Shown one piece after another: positions 7,679 through 17,410 of a DNA stretch of 64,000 nt. Positions within the stretch are counted from its first letter, which is position 1. Each line of letters starts with the position of its first letter. Source of the stretch: Anthropogastromicrobium sp052273485. GTDB lineage: Bacteria > Bacillota > Clostridia > Lachnospirales > Lachnospiraceae. The notes below the pieces were generated by a model. It ran no database searches, was not told the DNA's origin, and saw nothing but the letters and a program-made list of their open reading frames with translations. A program made the position numbers and the translations under genes. The stretch covers positions 67,688-131,687 of the forward strand of contig DAVZID010000002.1 of the NCBI GenBank assembly GCA_052273485.1. Direction: 5' to 3'.

Positions 7679-8185
7679 ATGAAGGAAGTACAGGAACTGG
7701 TAGGAATTGTGCCGTGGACATTCGTTGCACAGATCTGTAATTTGTTTCTGACTGTTTTTCTGGTGAAGAAATTCCTTTTTGACCGTATTAATAAGGTAGT
7801 GGAAGAGAGAAAGCAGATGGCAGACTCTCAGATTGCAGATGCGACAAAGGCAAAAGAAGAAGCTCAGTCGATGCGCGACCAGTACGAGGCAAGCATTTCC
7901 AATGCAAAGGATGAGGCAAGACAGATCATTGCCGATGCACAGAAAACAGCTACTGAGAAGAGCGAGGCGATTGTTGCCGATGCAAAGAAGGAAGCCGTTG
8001 CTCTTAAGGAGAAGGCATCTGCCGATATCGCACAGGAGCGCACTGCTGCATTCCAGCAGATGAAGTCTGAGATCGGTGACATTGCCGTATCCATTGCCGG
8101 AAAGGTGATCGAAAAGGAAGTTAAGGAAGCAGATCATCAGAAACTGATTGATGAGTTTATTTCAGATGTAGGTGAGGCATCATGA
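7679..8185 (+). CDS. atpF: F0F1 ATP synthase subunit b
   Basis: 168 residues with a single N-terminal membrane helix (about 11-31, VPWTFVAQICNLFLTVFLVK) and a long charged, Ala-rich helix that forms the peripheral stalk. It begins 97 bases after atpE, a larger gap than elsewhere in the operon; the gap holds an 8-bp inverted repeat AATTCTGA (7613-7620) / TCAGAATT (7650-7657) that might act in mRNA processing to set subunit ratios. The 3' end overlaps atpH by four bases (ATGA). Confidence 0.95.
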   Translation: MKEVQELVGIVPWTFVAQICNLFLTVFLVKKFLFDRINKVVEERKQMADSQIADATKAKEEAQSMRDQYEASISNAKDEARQIIADAQKTATEKSEAIVADAKKEAVALKEKASADIAQERTAAFQQMKSEIGDIAVSIAGKVIEKEVKEADHQKLIDEFISDVGEAS

Positions 8186-8727
8186 CAAAAACCGGAAAGC
8201 TATATGGAGACAGTCTGTATGACTTAGCGCTTGAAAAGGACAGAGAACAGAGTGGCTACAGCAAGGAACTTCTTGGCGAGCTTAGCATTGTAAAGAGTCT
8301 GTTTGTCCAGAATCCGGATTACATCAGATTGCTGCAGGAGCCTTCGATTCCGAGAAAAACAAGGCTTGGGCTGATCGATAAGGCATTTGGTACCCAGGCA
8401 GATGAGTATCTTGTGAATTTTTTGAAGCTCCTGTGTGAAGAGGAACTTTTGTCCGAATTTTCAGGTTGTGAGGAAGAATACAGACAGCGTTTTCAGAAGG
8501 ACCACAACATTGCCGAGGCACATGTTGTCAGCGCCGTTGCACTTAGTAAGGAGCAGGCTGCAGCGCTTAAGGCAAAGCTAGAGGAGGTCTGGAAAAAGGA
8601 AATCATACTCATTACAAAGACCGATCCAAGTCTTATGGGTGGTATGAAAGTAGAAATAGAAGGACGGCAGTTGGACGGAAGTGTCCGCAGCCGATTGGAG
8701 AGACTGCATAAGCTGATTGAAGAGTAA
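8182..8727 (+). CDS. atpH: F0F1 ATP synthase subunit delta
   Basis: 181 residues. The family features are an N-terminal helical bundle starting with GKLYGDSLYDLALE and the C-terminal signature DPSLMGGMKVEIEGRQLDGS. Delta links the top of F1 to the b stalk. Start codon overlaps the atpF stop (ATGA), so translation is coupled. Sixty bases separate it from atpA. Confidence 0.95.
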   Translation: MTKTGKLYGDSLYDLALEKDREQSGYSKELLGELSIVKSLFVQNPDYIRLLQEPSIPRKTRLGLIDKAFGTQADEYLVNFLKLLCEEELLSEFSGCEEEYRQRFQKDHNIAEAHVVSAVALSKEQAAALKAKLEEVWKKEIILITKTDPSLMGGMKVEIEGRQLDGSVRSRLERLHKLIEE

Positions 8728-8787
8728 ATGATGAGATCAGCAAAGCCGATAAAATGAAGAAGCATATGCAGAAGTGAGGACGAACGA

Positions 8788-10302
8788 ATGAATCTGAAAC
8801 CAGAAGAAATCTCCAAAGTCATTCGAAGCCAGATTAAATATTATTCGAATGCGTTGGAGCAAAGTGAGATTGGTACCGTTTTGACGGTCGGCGACGGCAT
8901 TGTGCGTGCAAGCGGACTGGCAAACTGCATGGCAGGTGAGCTGCTTGCATTTGAAAACGGTGCATACGGTCTGGCTCAGAACCTTGAGGAGAACCGTGTA
9001 TCCATCGTATTGTTAGGATCGGATGACGGTATCAGCGAGGGTCAGACTGTGAAGAGAACCGGAAAGGTAGTATCCGTACCGGTAGGTGACGGACTGCTTG
9101 GACGTGTTGTAGACGCACTTGGACAGCCGATTGATGGCAAGGGATCGATTTCGTCGAGCGAGTATCGCCCGATTGAGCGCCATGCGCCGGGTATCTGCGA
9201 TCGTCAGCCGGTTAAGGAACCGCTTCAGACCGGAATTAAGGCAATCGATTCCATGATTCCGATTGGAAGAGGACAAAGAGAGTTAATCATCGGAGACCGT
9301 CAGACTGGTAAGACTGCGATCGCCGTTGATACGATTCTTAATCAGAAGGGCAAAGGCGTTATCTGTATCTACGTTGCCATCGGACAGAAGCGTTCTTCTG
9401 TTGCATCTATTGTATCCGAGCTGGAGAAAAATGGTGCGATGGAGTACAGCATTGTCGTAGCGGCAACCGCATCAGATGCCAATGCATTAAAGTATATTGC
9501 ACCGTATTCGGGATGCAGTATGGGAGAGTATTTCATGGAGAAGGGCCGTCACGTGCTGATCATCTACGATGACCTTAGTAAGCACGCAGAGTCTTACCGT
9601 GCACTTTCCCTTCTGATCCGTCGTCCACCGGGCCGTGAGGCTTACCCTGGCGACGTATTCTACCTGCATTCCCGTCTGCTTGAGCGTGCATCGAAGCTGT
9701 CAAATGAGCTCGGAGGCGGTTCTCTTACCGCACTGCCGATCATCGAGACACAGGCAGGTGATGTATCTGCTTATATTCCGACGAACGTTATTTCCATCAC
9801 AGACGGTCAGATCTTCCTTGAGACAGAGCTGTTCCACTCAGGTATCCGCCCGGCTGTAAACCCAGGTATCTCCGTATCCCGAGTTGGTGGAAACGCACAG
9901 ATTAAGGCGATGAAGAAGGTTGCCGGAACACTGAAGTTAATCTATTCTCAGTACCGTGAGCTGCAAAGCTTTGCACAGTTTGGTTCCGATCTGGATGCCG
10001 ATACTAAGGCGAGACTGGCAAAGGGCGAGCGTATCGTTGAGATCTTAAAGCAGCCGCAGAACTCCCCACTTCCGGTTGAGAAGCAGGTTGCAATCATCTA
10101 TGCCGTTGTCAACGATCTGTTGGCAGATGTTCCGGTAGAGCGCATTCACGAGTTCGAGGATGGCTTAAACAATGAGCTTGATATCGATCATGATGGCAAG
10201 GCAGCGATGGAGGCTATCCGCCGTACCGGTGCATTGGACGATGAGGCGAAGACACAGCTGGAGAGCTGTATTAACAGTTACAAGGCGAAGTTCTTACAGT
10301 AA
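8788..10302 (+). CDS. atpA: F0F1 ATP synthase subunit alpha
   Basis: 504 residues, full length. The P-loop is GDRQTGKTA at 170-178, with the family block RPPGREAYPGDVFYLHSRLLER and PAVNPGISVSRVGG later on. Alpha carries the non-catalytic nucleotide sites of the F1 hexamer. It lies between atpH and atpG in the standard order. Confidence 0.97.
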   Translation: MNLKPEEISKVIRSQIKYYSNALEQSEIGTVLTVGDGIVRASGLANCMAGELLAFENGAYGLAQNLEENRVSIVLLGSDDGISEGQTVKRTGKVVSVPVGDGLLGRVVDALGQPIDGKGSISSSEYRPIERHAPGICDRQPVKEPLQTGIKAIDSMIPIGRGQRELIIGDRQTGKTAIAVDTILNQKGKGVICIYVAIGQKRSSVASIVSELEKNGAMEYSIVVAATASDANALKYIAPYSGCSMGEYFMEKGRHVLIIYDDLSKHAESYRALSLLIRRPPGREAYPGDVFYLHSRLLERASKLSNELGGGSLTALPIIETQAGDVSAYIPTNVISITDGQIFLETELFHSGIRPAVNPGISVSRVGGNAQIKAMKKVAGTLKLIYSQYRELQSFAQFGSDLDADTKARLAKGERIVEILKQPQNSPLPVEKQVAIIYAVVNDLLADVPVERIHEFEDGLNNELDIDHDGKAAMEAIRRTGALDDEAKTQLESCINSYKAKFLQ

Positions 10303-10318
10303 ATAAAGGAGAGTTTGT

Positions 10319-11179
10319 ATGGCTGGAAATCAGAAAGCAATCAAACTGAGAATCAAGAGCGTACAGAGTACGATGCAAATCTGTAAGGCAATGGAGCTGG
10401 TAGCGGCGTCGAGACTTCACAAGGCAAAGGAGCGAGCTGACAACAGCCGCCCTTACTTTGAAGCTTTGCAGGGCACGTTAGCCCAGATCGCAGCTGAAAA
10501 TATCGACATGATGTCCATTTATACGAAGGCACCAAAGAGTGATGACTGGTGTTTTATCGTGATCGCAGGTGATAGAGGCTTTGCAGGCGGCTATAACAAT
10601 AACTTGTTCCGCCTTGCACAAGAGCAGATGGAAGGCTGTGAGGCGTGCGTGCTTCCAATTGGAAAGAAGGCCTTAGAGCATTTTTCAAACCGCAAGGTGC
10701 CGATCGTCACGGATGCATTTCCGGAGGCGGGCGACATCTCGGTTGCAGACTGCTTCGAGATCGCAAATCTTGTGTGTCGTGGCTTTAAGGAGGGCGGTTT
10801 TGGTCATGTGGCAATTGTGTATACAAATTTTGTAAACATGATGACACAGGAGCCAAAGGTGATTCCACTTCTTCCGCTGCCGGACATGAAGGCGCTTCGT
10901 TCAAAGGATGCACCCGAGGCGAAGAAACGCCAGATCATCTACGAGCCAAACAGCGAGGCCGTATTTAATGCCATCGTGCCGGAGTATCTGGCAGGTCTGA
11001 TCTACGGCGCGATGAGTGAGTCCGTAGCCAGTGAGCTTGCATCCCGCCGAATGATGATGGATGCGGCGACAAAGAATGCGCAGGAGATGATCGATAAGCT
11101 CAACCTCCACTACAACCGTGTTCGTCAGGCCGGTATTACGCAGGAGATTACAGAGATTGTTGCAGGCTCAGAGAGCTGA
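10319..11179 (+). CDS. atpG: F0F1 ATP synthase subunit gamma
   Basis: 286 residues. The N-terminal coiled coil RIKSVQSTMQICKAMELVAASRL and the C-terminal partner MMMDAATKNAQEMIDKLNLHYNRVRQA-like helix form the rotating shaft, with the ITQEITEIV end typical of the family. RBS AAGGAGAG precedes ATG. It ends just before atpD, with an overlap of its TGA and an upstream in-frame ATG of atpD. Confidence 0.95.
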   Translation: MAGNQKAIKLRIKSVQSTMQICKAMELVAASRLHKAKERADNSRPYFEALQGTLAQIAAENIDMMSIYTKAPKSDDWCFIVIAGDRGFAGGYNNNLFRLAQEQMEGCEACVLPIGKKALEHFSNRKVPIVTDAFPEAGDISVADCFEIANLVCRGFKEGGFGHVAIVYTNFVNMMTQEPKVIPLLPLPDMKALRSKDAPEAKKRQIIYEPNSEAVFNAIVPEYLAGLIYGAMSESVASELASRRMMMDAATKNAQEMIDKLNLHYNRVRQAGITQEITEIVAGSES

Positions 11180-11193
11180 TGAAAGGTGAATAT

Positions 11194-12597
11194 ATGAGTG
11201 AGAGACATGTTGGCAAGGTAGTTCAGGTAATGGGCCCTGTTCTGGATATCCGTTTCCAGGAGGGGGAACTGCCGGAGCTGCTTCATGCCATTGAGATTGA
11301 AAATCAGGGCAGCAAGGTAGTCGCAGAGGTTGCCCAGCAGATCGGCGACGATGTTGTGCGCTGCATTGCGATGAACTCTACTGATGGTATGGTTCGTGGC
11401 GTGGATGCAGTTGACACTGGTGCACCGATCAGCGTTCCAGTTGGCGATGCGTGCCTTGGAAGAGTATTTAACCTTCTGGGCGACCCGGTAGACAATAAGC
11501 CGGCACCGGAAAATGCAGAGCGCTGGAGTATCCACAGAGAAGCTCCATCCTACGAAGAGCAGATGCCGACCACCGAGATTTTGGAGACGGGTATCAAGGT
11601 TGTTGACTTGATTTGCCCATATGCAAAGGGTGGAAAGATTGGTCTGTTTGGCGGTGCCGGTGTAGGAAAGACCGTATTGATCATGGAGTTAATCCATAAC
11701 GTAGCAACTGCTCACGGTGGTACATCCGTATTTACCGGAGTAGGTGAGCGTACCCGTGAGGGAAATGACCTTTACGGTGAGATGCAGGAGAGTGGCGTTA
11801 TCGGAAAGACGGCCTTAGTTTATGGTCAGATGAACGAGCCGCCGGGTGCACGTATGAGAGTTGCACTGTCTGGTCTTACGATGGCAGAGTATTTCCGTGA
11901 TGTGAAGAATCAGGATGTGCTGTTATTCATTGATAACATTTTCCGTTTTACCCAGGCAGGTTCCGAGGTATCCGCGCTGCTTGGACGTATGCCGTCCGCA
12001 GTAGGTTATCAGCCAACGCTGGCTTCCGAGATGGGTGCACTTCAGGAGCGTATCACATCCACAAAGAAGGGCTCCATCACTTCCGTTCAGGCTGTATACG
12101 TGCCAGCGGATGACTTGACGGACCCGGCTCCGGCTACTACCTTCACCCATCTGGATGCGACCACGGTTCTTTCCCGTGATATCGCAAGTCAGGGTATTTA
12201 CCCGGCTGTAGACCCACTGGAGTCCACAAGCCGTATTCTGACACCGGAGATGGTTGGTCAAGAACATTATGAAGTTGCAAGAGCCGTTCAGCAGATTTTG
12301 CAGCGTTATAAGGAGTTACAGGATATCATTGCCATCATGGGTATGGATGAGCTGGCAGAGGAGGATAAGCTGGCAGTAAACCGTGCGCGTAAGGTGCAGC
12401 GTTTCATGTCACAAAGCTTTTCCGTTGCCGAGCAGTTTACTGGTATGCCGGGACAGTATGTTCCGCTTAAGGAGACAATCCGTGGCTTCCGTATGATTAT
12501 CGACGGTGAGTGCGATGACATCCCGGAGAGCTGCTTCCTCTTTGCAGGTACCATTGACGATGTATTTAAGAAGGCAGGAAAGGCAGGAACCGTATGA
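11194..12597 (+). CDS. atpD: F0F1 ATP synthase subunit beta
   Basis: 467 residues from ATG 11194, which has AAAGGTGA at the right distance; an ATG at 11179 overlapping the atpG stop is in frame but lacks a ribosome binding site. The catalytic P-loop is GGAGVGKT at about 153-160, with the GERTREGNDLY catalytic-glutamate loop after it and the DELSEED-like loop as DELAEEDKL. Beta hosts the three catalytic sites. It overlaps atpC by four bases. Confidence 0.97.
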   Translation: MSERHVGKVVQVMGPVLDIRFQEGELPELLHAIEIENQGSKVVAEVAQQIGDDVVRCIAMNSTDGMVRGVDAVDTGAPISVPVGDACLGRVFNLLGDPVDNKPAPENAERWSIHREAPSYEEQMPTTEILETGIKVVDLICPYAKGGKIGLFGGAGVGKTVLIMELIHNVATAHGGTSVFTGVGERTREGNDLYGEMQESGVIGKTALVYGQMNEPPGARMRVALSGLTMAEYFRDVKNQDVLLFIDNIFRFTQAGSEVSALLGRMPSAVGYQPTLASEMGALQERITSTKKGSITSVQAVYVPADDLTDPAPATTFTHLDATTVLSRDIASQGIYPAVDPLESTSRILTPEMVGQEHYEVARAVQQILQRYKELQDIIAIMGMDELAEEDKLAVNRARKVQRFMSQSFSVAEQFTGMPGQYVPLKETIRGFRMIIDGECDDIPESCFLFAGTIDDVFKKAGKAGTV

Positions 12598-13001
12598 ACA
12601 CATTCCACTTGCGCATTGTGACGCTGGACGGAAAAGTGTTTGACGATCAGGCATCTCAGGTCTTTCTGCGAACAATTGATGGGGATGTGGCGATTCGCGC
12701 ACACCACATCAATTATTGCAGTGGAATCGGCATGGGCGAGGCACATGTGACGCTTGCAGATGGCCATGAACGCTATGCGGCCTGCATTGGCGGCATGGTT
12801 TCGATGCTTGGCGGTGAGTGCCAGGTGGCTGCAACGACCTGGGAGTGGAAGGAAGAGATTGATGAGGAGCGCGCCAAGAAGGCGAAGGAACGCGCCGAGG
12901 AACGCCTGAAACAAAAGAATCTTTCCGATAAGGAGCAGAGAATTGCCGAGGCAAAGCTGCGCAGGGCACTGGTCCGGCTTCATGTAACGAACGAAGATTA
13001 A
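12594..13001 (+). CDS. atpC: F0F1 ATP synthase subunit epsilon
   Basis: 135 residues: an N-terminal beta sandwich (FHLRIVTLDGKVF to about residue 85) and a C-terminal helical hairpin rich in Lys, Glu and Arg. Epsilon connects gamma to the c ring and can lock the enzyme against ATP hydrolysis. Start overlaps the atpD stop (ATGA). A terminator follows within a few bases, so this is the last gene of the operon. Confidence 0.93.
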   Translation: MNTFHLRIVTLDGKVFDDQASQVFLRTIDGDVAIRAHHINYCSGIGMGEAHVTLADGHERYAACIGGMVSMLGGECQVAATTWEWKEEIDEERAKKAKERAEERLKQKNLSDKEQRIAEAKLRRALVRLHVTNED

Positions 13002-13004
13002 AAA

Positions 13005-13047
13005 AATCCCTCGACTGGCACGTTAGTGTCGGTCGGGGGATTTTTTT
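13005..13047 (+). terminator. Terminator of the ATP synthase operon
   Basis: AATCCCTCGAC pairs with GTCGGGGGATT, with further pairing toward a GTTA loop, and is followed by a run of seven T. Confidence 0.92.
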
Positions 13048-13049
13048 AT

Positions 13050-13170
13050 GCAACCCGGAAGTTTTATGCAACCCGGAAGTCTTGTGAAGTGCGGAAGGTT
13101 TTGAGGTGCGGCCCGGAAGTCTTGTGAAGTGCGGGAGTTTTTGAGGTGCAACCCGGAAGTTTTACGAAGG
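13050..13170 (-). repeat. Degenerate tandem tail repeats of dispersed element copy R1
   Basis: On the minus strand ACTTCCGGG-TTGCA(C/T)-type units recur: two short units (about 18 bases) and two 40-base units that contain CTTCCGGG and CTTCCGCACTTCACAAGA, then a final unit touching the element core. The same tail style follows copies R2 and R3 (CCTACCGG-type units), and an isolated piece occurs near 45.65 kb. Confidence 0.7.
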
Positions 13171-13301
13171 GGCGCTTCGATGAGTGACTTTGTCGACGGG
13201 CCCAATTCCGCGGGACCCCACTACATGTTTTCAACGTAAGGGTATTTTGACAACGGGCCCGCTACAACGTCCCGTCTCGTAAAGCACATCATCTCAGCGC
13301 C
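13171..13301 (-). repeat. Dispersed intergenic element, copy R1 (candidate structured RNA)
   Basis: Read on the minus strand. Terminal stem GGCGC-TGA-GATGA (13301-13289) pairs with TCATC-GAA-GCGCC (13183-13171). Inside lie the conserved stretches TGCTTTACGAG and GACGTTGTAGCGGG, and a hairpin GGGTCC/GGGCCC with loop sequence CGCGGAATT (13218-13198). Compared with R2 and R3, both halves of the terminal stem differ in compensating ways. The copy lies between the atp operon terminator and the 3' end of the minus-strand ABC exporter operon. Confidence 0.75.
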
Positions 13302-13364
13302 TACTAGGTTACGAGGTTGCTAGCCGATGATTGAATAGTAATATGCAGCTCGTTACGTTAACTT

Positions 13365-13389
13365 GAGCCAGAGGAAAATCCCCTGGCTC
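13365..13389. terminator. Hairpin after the ABC exporter operon
   Basis: GAGCCAGAGGA pairs with TCCCCTGGCTC with one mismatch. It is just beyond the stop of the minus-strand permease gene; the U-tract is weak (TCGTTTT on the plus side). Confidence 0.5.
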
Positions 13390-13402
13390 TCGTTTTGATA
13401 TA

Positions 13403-14794
13403 TTACTTCGAGAAAATCATCGAAAACAGCTGCTGAAGATTCGGCACGTTTCCCTTGTACATGGACATTGCCTTGTAGGCGCGTCCTGCGAAGGCCATTA
13501 AAAGAAGGGCAGTTACAACGACGACTGCCAAGGAGCCGCAGGCCTGTGCGATCGTGATGGAACCAAGCAGCAGGTGGCTCGGGGAAACGAGGATTGAAGT
13601 AAATGGAATCCAGTCGAGAATACCGACAGTTCCCATCGAATCAAAGTTTCCGGTGAAGCTGCCACTGCCGAGTGTTGCAAAGAAACTGATCAGAAGAATA
13701 ATGACAAATAAGCCGTTTGTCATACTGAGATCTTCCTGCTTGGATGCTATTGCACCGCCAATTGAGGCTATTGCGAGATACAGAAGCAGACCGGCAGCTA
13801 AGTAGAGCAGAAAGAATAAGATGTTGACTGGTGTAAAGACACCTGCTAACAGACCGTTTGGTTCAAGCATGTTTATGATTGGCATTGTCGAGTCAGGATT
13901 TATGAGTTTGACTGTATGAATACCAGCTGCAAAGCCGCCACAAAGTCCAATTACCCACAGACCAATTTGAATGACACATGTAAGAGCCTGTGCCAGCACC
14001 TTTCCAATGACCATTGCCTCTGGCTTTACAGATACAAGCATCGTATCCATAAGCTTAGAGGATTTTTCTAGTACAACACAGTTTGCGGTGCCCTGTCCAT
14101 AAAACAGGATCAGAAAGTACAGAAGCATGATGTTGACGTAAGGAAGCAGATAACCAAGAATGCTATTGACAGTAGCCTCTGCATTCTGCATAGTATCGGC
14201 ATCATCTCCGCTGACAAGCGTATCAACACCGTCTGTATTTTCATAGTAAGAATATTTGTAGCTGATCGTGCCAAGTGCAGTTAGTTCGCTTATGGAAGCA
14301 CCAGACTTTGCAATCGTAAAGGCGGAAAATGCGCTGTTTAGAAAATCACCATAGTCATCAGCATCGTCTGTAGACAGGGCAGATGCATCTGGGACAAGGA
14401 CGTTTACATGAAAACCGTCTGTGTCATCTAAGGTGATGACAAGGGCAAGCGCGTTGCCAGTGTCGTTATCTGCGGCTGTAAGTGCTTCATCATCGGTGGC
14501 AAAGCTGTGGTATGTAATGGATGAGTAGGTATCGTTATTGGTGGCAGAGGCGATCAGATTGAAGGCAGAAAAATCAAATGCTGCACCGCCTGTTAAATCT
14601 GCCGTGTAAACATCTGATACTGTAGCCGGCGGTTTTTCATTTTGATCCTTGTACTCGATGAAAGACATGATGCCAAGCGGAAGAGCGAAGCATAACAGCA
14701 TGACAATAATAGTTGCCGTTTTCCATCCTTTTGTAAAACGGTGGCGCAGCGTAAATCCAAAGACTTTTTTTAAGCCGCTAAAAAAGGATTTCAT
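13403..14794 (-). CDS. ABC-2 type exporter permease (second subunit)
   Basis: 463 residues. One N-terminal membrane helix (about 24-46), a large extracytoplasmic domain of about 180 residues, then five to six helices from about residue 210 on, ending AYKAMSMYKGNVPNL. This layout fits NatB-type ABC-2 permeases. Its start overlaps the stop of the upstream permease gene by four bases, so the two are translated together and probably form a heterodimer. Substrate unknown; Na+ export, peptides or drugs are all possible for this group. Confidence 0.8.
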   Translation of the reverse strand: MKSFFSGLKKVFGFTLRHRFTKGWKTATIIVMLLCFALPLGIMSFIEYKDQNEKPPATVSDVYTADLTGGAAFDFSAFNLIASATNNDTYSSITYHSFATDDEALTAADNDTGNALALVITLDDTDGFHVNVLVPDASALSTDDADDYGDFLNSAFSAFTIAKSGASISELTALGTISYKYSYYENTDGVDTLVSGDDADTMQNAEATVNSILGYLLPYVNIMLLYFLILFYGQGTANCVVLEKSSKLMDTMLVSVKPEAMVIGKVLAQALTCVIQIGLWVIGLCGGFAAGIHTVKLINPDSTMPIINMLEPNGLLAGVFTPVNILFFLLYLAAGLLLYLAIASIGGAIASKQEDLSMTNGLFVIILLISFFATLGSGSFTGNFDSMGTVGILDWIPFTSILVSPSHLLLGSITIAQACGSLAVVVVTALLLMAFAGRAYKAMSMYKGNVPNLQQLFSMIFSK

Positions 14795-16110
14795 AAAGCA
14801 GTTACCTCCTTTTTTCTGTTTTTGAAGATTTTAAACATATGCGAAAATCCCATACGAGTACCGCGATAAAGCAAAAGATCACGGTATACCTTGGCACAGA
14901 AAATACTAATAGCAACAAGAATCACAGCCTGAATAACCCAGGAGATCAAAAGAATTACTAGTGAAATTGTTCCGCATATGTAAAGAACAGGCGCACAATA
15001 GACATTTATGATCGGGCACAGAGAAAGAATTACTGCTGCGACTCTATTGTCTGAGATTGCAGGTGCGACACAGGAGACTAAATATCCAATCATAATGAGT
15101 GCCGTGACAATCATTATGGCAGGTTCTGACTGCTCAATTGAGGTACAGCAGGTTCCAATTAATCCAGATAAAACGGCATATGTTGCAAATGCAAGCATCA
15201 AAGAGATAAGTACAATAACAATGGTGCCTGGATTCAAGCGAAGTAAGGAAATATCAATTCCAACTTGCGAAAGCAGAGAACTTAGACTTGTCATATGGAG
15301 AAATTGAACACTTCCTATATATGAAAGACCAAAACCAACTGCCATCATGGCAAGCAGAATAAGTACATAAGTCATAACTGCCAGAATTTTTCCAATCAGC
15401 AGTGAAAGCGGGGAAACGCTTACCATCAAAAGCTCAATAAGCTTTGACTCCTTTTCAGTAATGACACAGCGAATGATAAAACTTGCAGAGAGCAGGCAAA
15501 GCATCATTACGATGATAGAATAGCCATACTGTATCGCAAAGCTGGCATCAAAGCCAATTGATTCTGTTTTTGTACCTGTTTTTTGTGCAAGATAATCTGA
15601 GGAACTCATACTGTCAATCTGATAGGAGGCTTGTGAAGACAGGCCGGCAGCTGATAACCTTGCACTTGTCATCTGTGATGAAATCGCATTTAACAGAGGT
15701 TCAATATCATCTGTTGTGAGTGCGCTGCCATTTGCAGTATGACTTTCTAGTGTATAGGAGCCTTTTTTATCAGGCGCACCGATAAAAACATAGACATCAT
15801 TCTCGCCTAAATGTGAAGCATACGAGGATACATCAAAATCTGCATCTGATAATTCAACAGATGAAAAAGCATCATTTTCATTTTTAAGAGCTTCATAATC
15901 AAGTGCGGCATCGCTTTCGTTTGTGATAAATACGGAGTGAATGGCACTTTTTGCAATGCTGCTGTTACTGAATGTCTGAAGCGGCAGAGAAACGAGTGAC
16001 AGAATAAATAAAATGAGCATTGAAACAATATTTGATTTGCTTTTCATGGTCTGGCTAAGCGTAAATGAATATACGCTTTTCAGTCCCCGAAGATTGTCAT
16101 TATTCTTCAT
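14791..16110 (-). CDS. ABC-2 type exporter permease (first subunit)
   Basis: 439 residues from ATG 16110, which has GGTGAGG upstream; a GTG nine bases earlier is in frame. Membrane helix near the N-terminus (about 22-45), a Ser/Asp-rich extracytoplasmic domain, then about five helices in the C-terminal half. The KLIELLMVSVSPLSLLIGKI segment after the third helix resembles the coupling region of NatB-type permeases. It overlaps the ATPase gene upstream and the second permease gene downstream, forming one compact operon. Confidence 0.8.
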   Translation of the reverse strand: MKNNDNLRGLKSVYSFTLSQTMKSKSNIVSMLILFILSLVSLPLQTFSNSSIAKSAIHSVFITNESDAALDYEALKNENDAFSSVELSDADFDVSSYASHLGENDVYVFIGAPDKKGSYTLESHTANGSALTTDDIEPLLNAISSQMTSARLSAAGLSSQASYQIDSMSSSDYLAQKTGTKTESIGFDASFAIQYGYSIIVMMLCLLSASFIIRCVITEKESKLIELLMVSVSPLSLLIGKILAVMTYVLILLAMMAVGFGLSYIGSVQFLHMTSLSSLLSQVGIDISLLRLNPGTIVIVLISLMLAFATYAVLSGLIGTCCTSIEQSEPAIMIVTALIMIGYLVSCVAPAISDNRVAAVILSLCPIINVYCAPVLYICGTISLVILLISWVIQAVILVAISIFCAKVYRDLLLYRGTRMGFSHMFKIFKNRKKEVTAL

Positions 16111-17119
16111 GAGCCTCACCTACCTTACTTACAAAGATCTCGTGCAGAGATGGTTCGCGCAAATTAAAGGTGACGATGGTGACACCTGCTTGAATCAGCG
16201 TGCCAAGCAGTGCATTTGCCTGTTCCTCACCAGTTACTTTTAGGTGATATTCGCCAGCAAGTTCAGAGACAATCGGAATGCCGGCAGCATGGATGTACGA
16301 AGAAATATCGGATTCCGTCTTTAAGAACAGATGGACACGTCCGTAGCTTTTCTTGATTGCATTTAAATTACCGGACAGGATCGTCTTACTGTGATCAAGA
16401 ATTGTCAGATCGGTACAGAACTCCTCGATAGTGGACATCTGGTGATCGGACATGATCAGATACTTACCTTTGTTGATCTGCTCGTGGATGATATCCTTAA
16501 ACAGATCGGTGTTTACCGGATCCAGACCAGAAAGCGGCTCGTCAAGAATTAAAAGCTCTGGGTCTGAGATCAGCGCGGCGATCATCTGAATCTTTTGCTG
16601 ATTACCTTTGGAGAGCTGATCGGCGGTCTTTGGTGCAAGGCGCTTTTTGTGTTTGCTTCCACTAAGCAAACCGCCTGCTTTCTTTTTCTGAGCAACCGGT
16701 GTCTGCATATGTTCTTTTCTTGCCTGAATCTCGGCGTATTCCTGTGGATACAGGTACTCAATAATCTCAAAACGTTCAGCCCAGTAGTGGATGCGCTTTT
16801 TTGCCTCAGAAGCAGAAACACCGCGCAGTGCGGCAAAATACATCAACTGATCCATTAAAGTATATTTTGGATACAGACCACGCTCCTCAGCAAGGTAACC
16901 GACGTTGCAGGTGTTAATATCAAGTGGCTTTCCATTCCAGGCAACGGTTCCGCTGTCGCGTGAAAGCATACCAAGCATCATACGAATCGAAGTGGTTTTT
17001 CCGGCACCGTTTGTACCAAGCAGCGCGTAGACACCAGGGCGGGTCATTTCAAAGCTTAAGTTATCAACAACGGTTCGTGTTCCGTACTTTTTTGAAAGAT
17101 TTTGTACAACTAAACTCAT
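16100..17119 (-). CDS. ABC exporter ATP-binding protein (NatA-like)
   Basis: 339 residues. Walker A GTNGAGKTT at 35-43, signature LSKGNQQK at 169-176, Walker B LLILDEP at 189-195 with the SGLDP D-loop, and switch His in MSDHQMS. A Lys/Gly-rich insertion of about 40 residues (about 125-165) separates the Q-loop region from the signature, longer than usual for the family. The C-terminal 100 residues form the extra domain common in ABC-2 export ATPases. RBS GAGGAGG precedes ATG 17119. It powers the two permeases encoded next. Confidence 0.88.
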   Translation of the reverse strand: MSLVVQNLSKKYGTRTVVDNLSFEMTRPGVYALLGTNGAGKTTSIRMMLGMLSRDSGTVAWNGKPLDINTCNVGYLAEERGLYPKYTLMDQLMYFAALRGVSASEAKKRIHYWAERFEIIEYLYPQEYAEIQARKEHMQTPVAQKKKAGGLLSGSKHKKRLAPKTADQLSKGNQQKIQMIAALISDPELLILDEPLSGLDPVNTDLFKDIIHEQINKGKYLIMSDHQMSTIEEFCTDLTILDHSKTILSGNLNAIKKSYGRVHLFLKTESDISSYIHAAGIPIVSELAGEYHLKVTGEEQANALLGTLIQAGVTIVTFNLREPSLHEIFVSKVGEAHEE

Positions 17120-17156
17120 AATTCCTCCTCATAACATTCAAAATGAATTTTTGCAG

Positions 17157-17170
17157 TGCTAAGGTTAGCA
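17157..17170. promoter_or_regulatory. Small palindrome upstream of the ABC exporter operon
   Basis: TGCTAA-GG-TTAGCA is a perfect 6-2-6 palindrome 37 bases upstream of the ATPase start, a suitable place for an operator. No regulator gene is adjacent. Confidence 0.35.
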
Positions 17171-17410
17171 TATCATGAAATAGAAAAAATAAAAAGTGGA
17201 TGCAAAATTGCGGTATGATTTTGTAATTTACGGTGTTATAGTTCATGGGTTGGGTTACGAAAAGTCCCTCGGTGATGGTTTCGTCGGCGCCCCTTGAACA
17301 ATATAAAAACCCTGTCGGGAAGAATTGCTGTACAGGGAAAAAATGTTGTGCTATACTGGGAAAAATAGAATGCAATCCTTGTGATGCAAAAATATTGAAG
17401 GAGGAGCAGT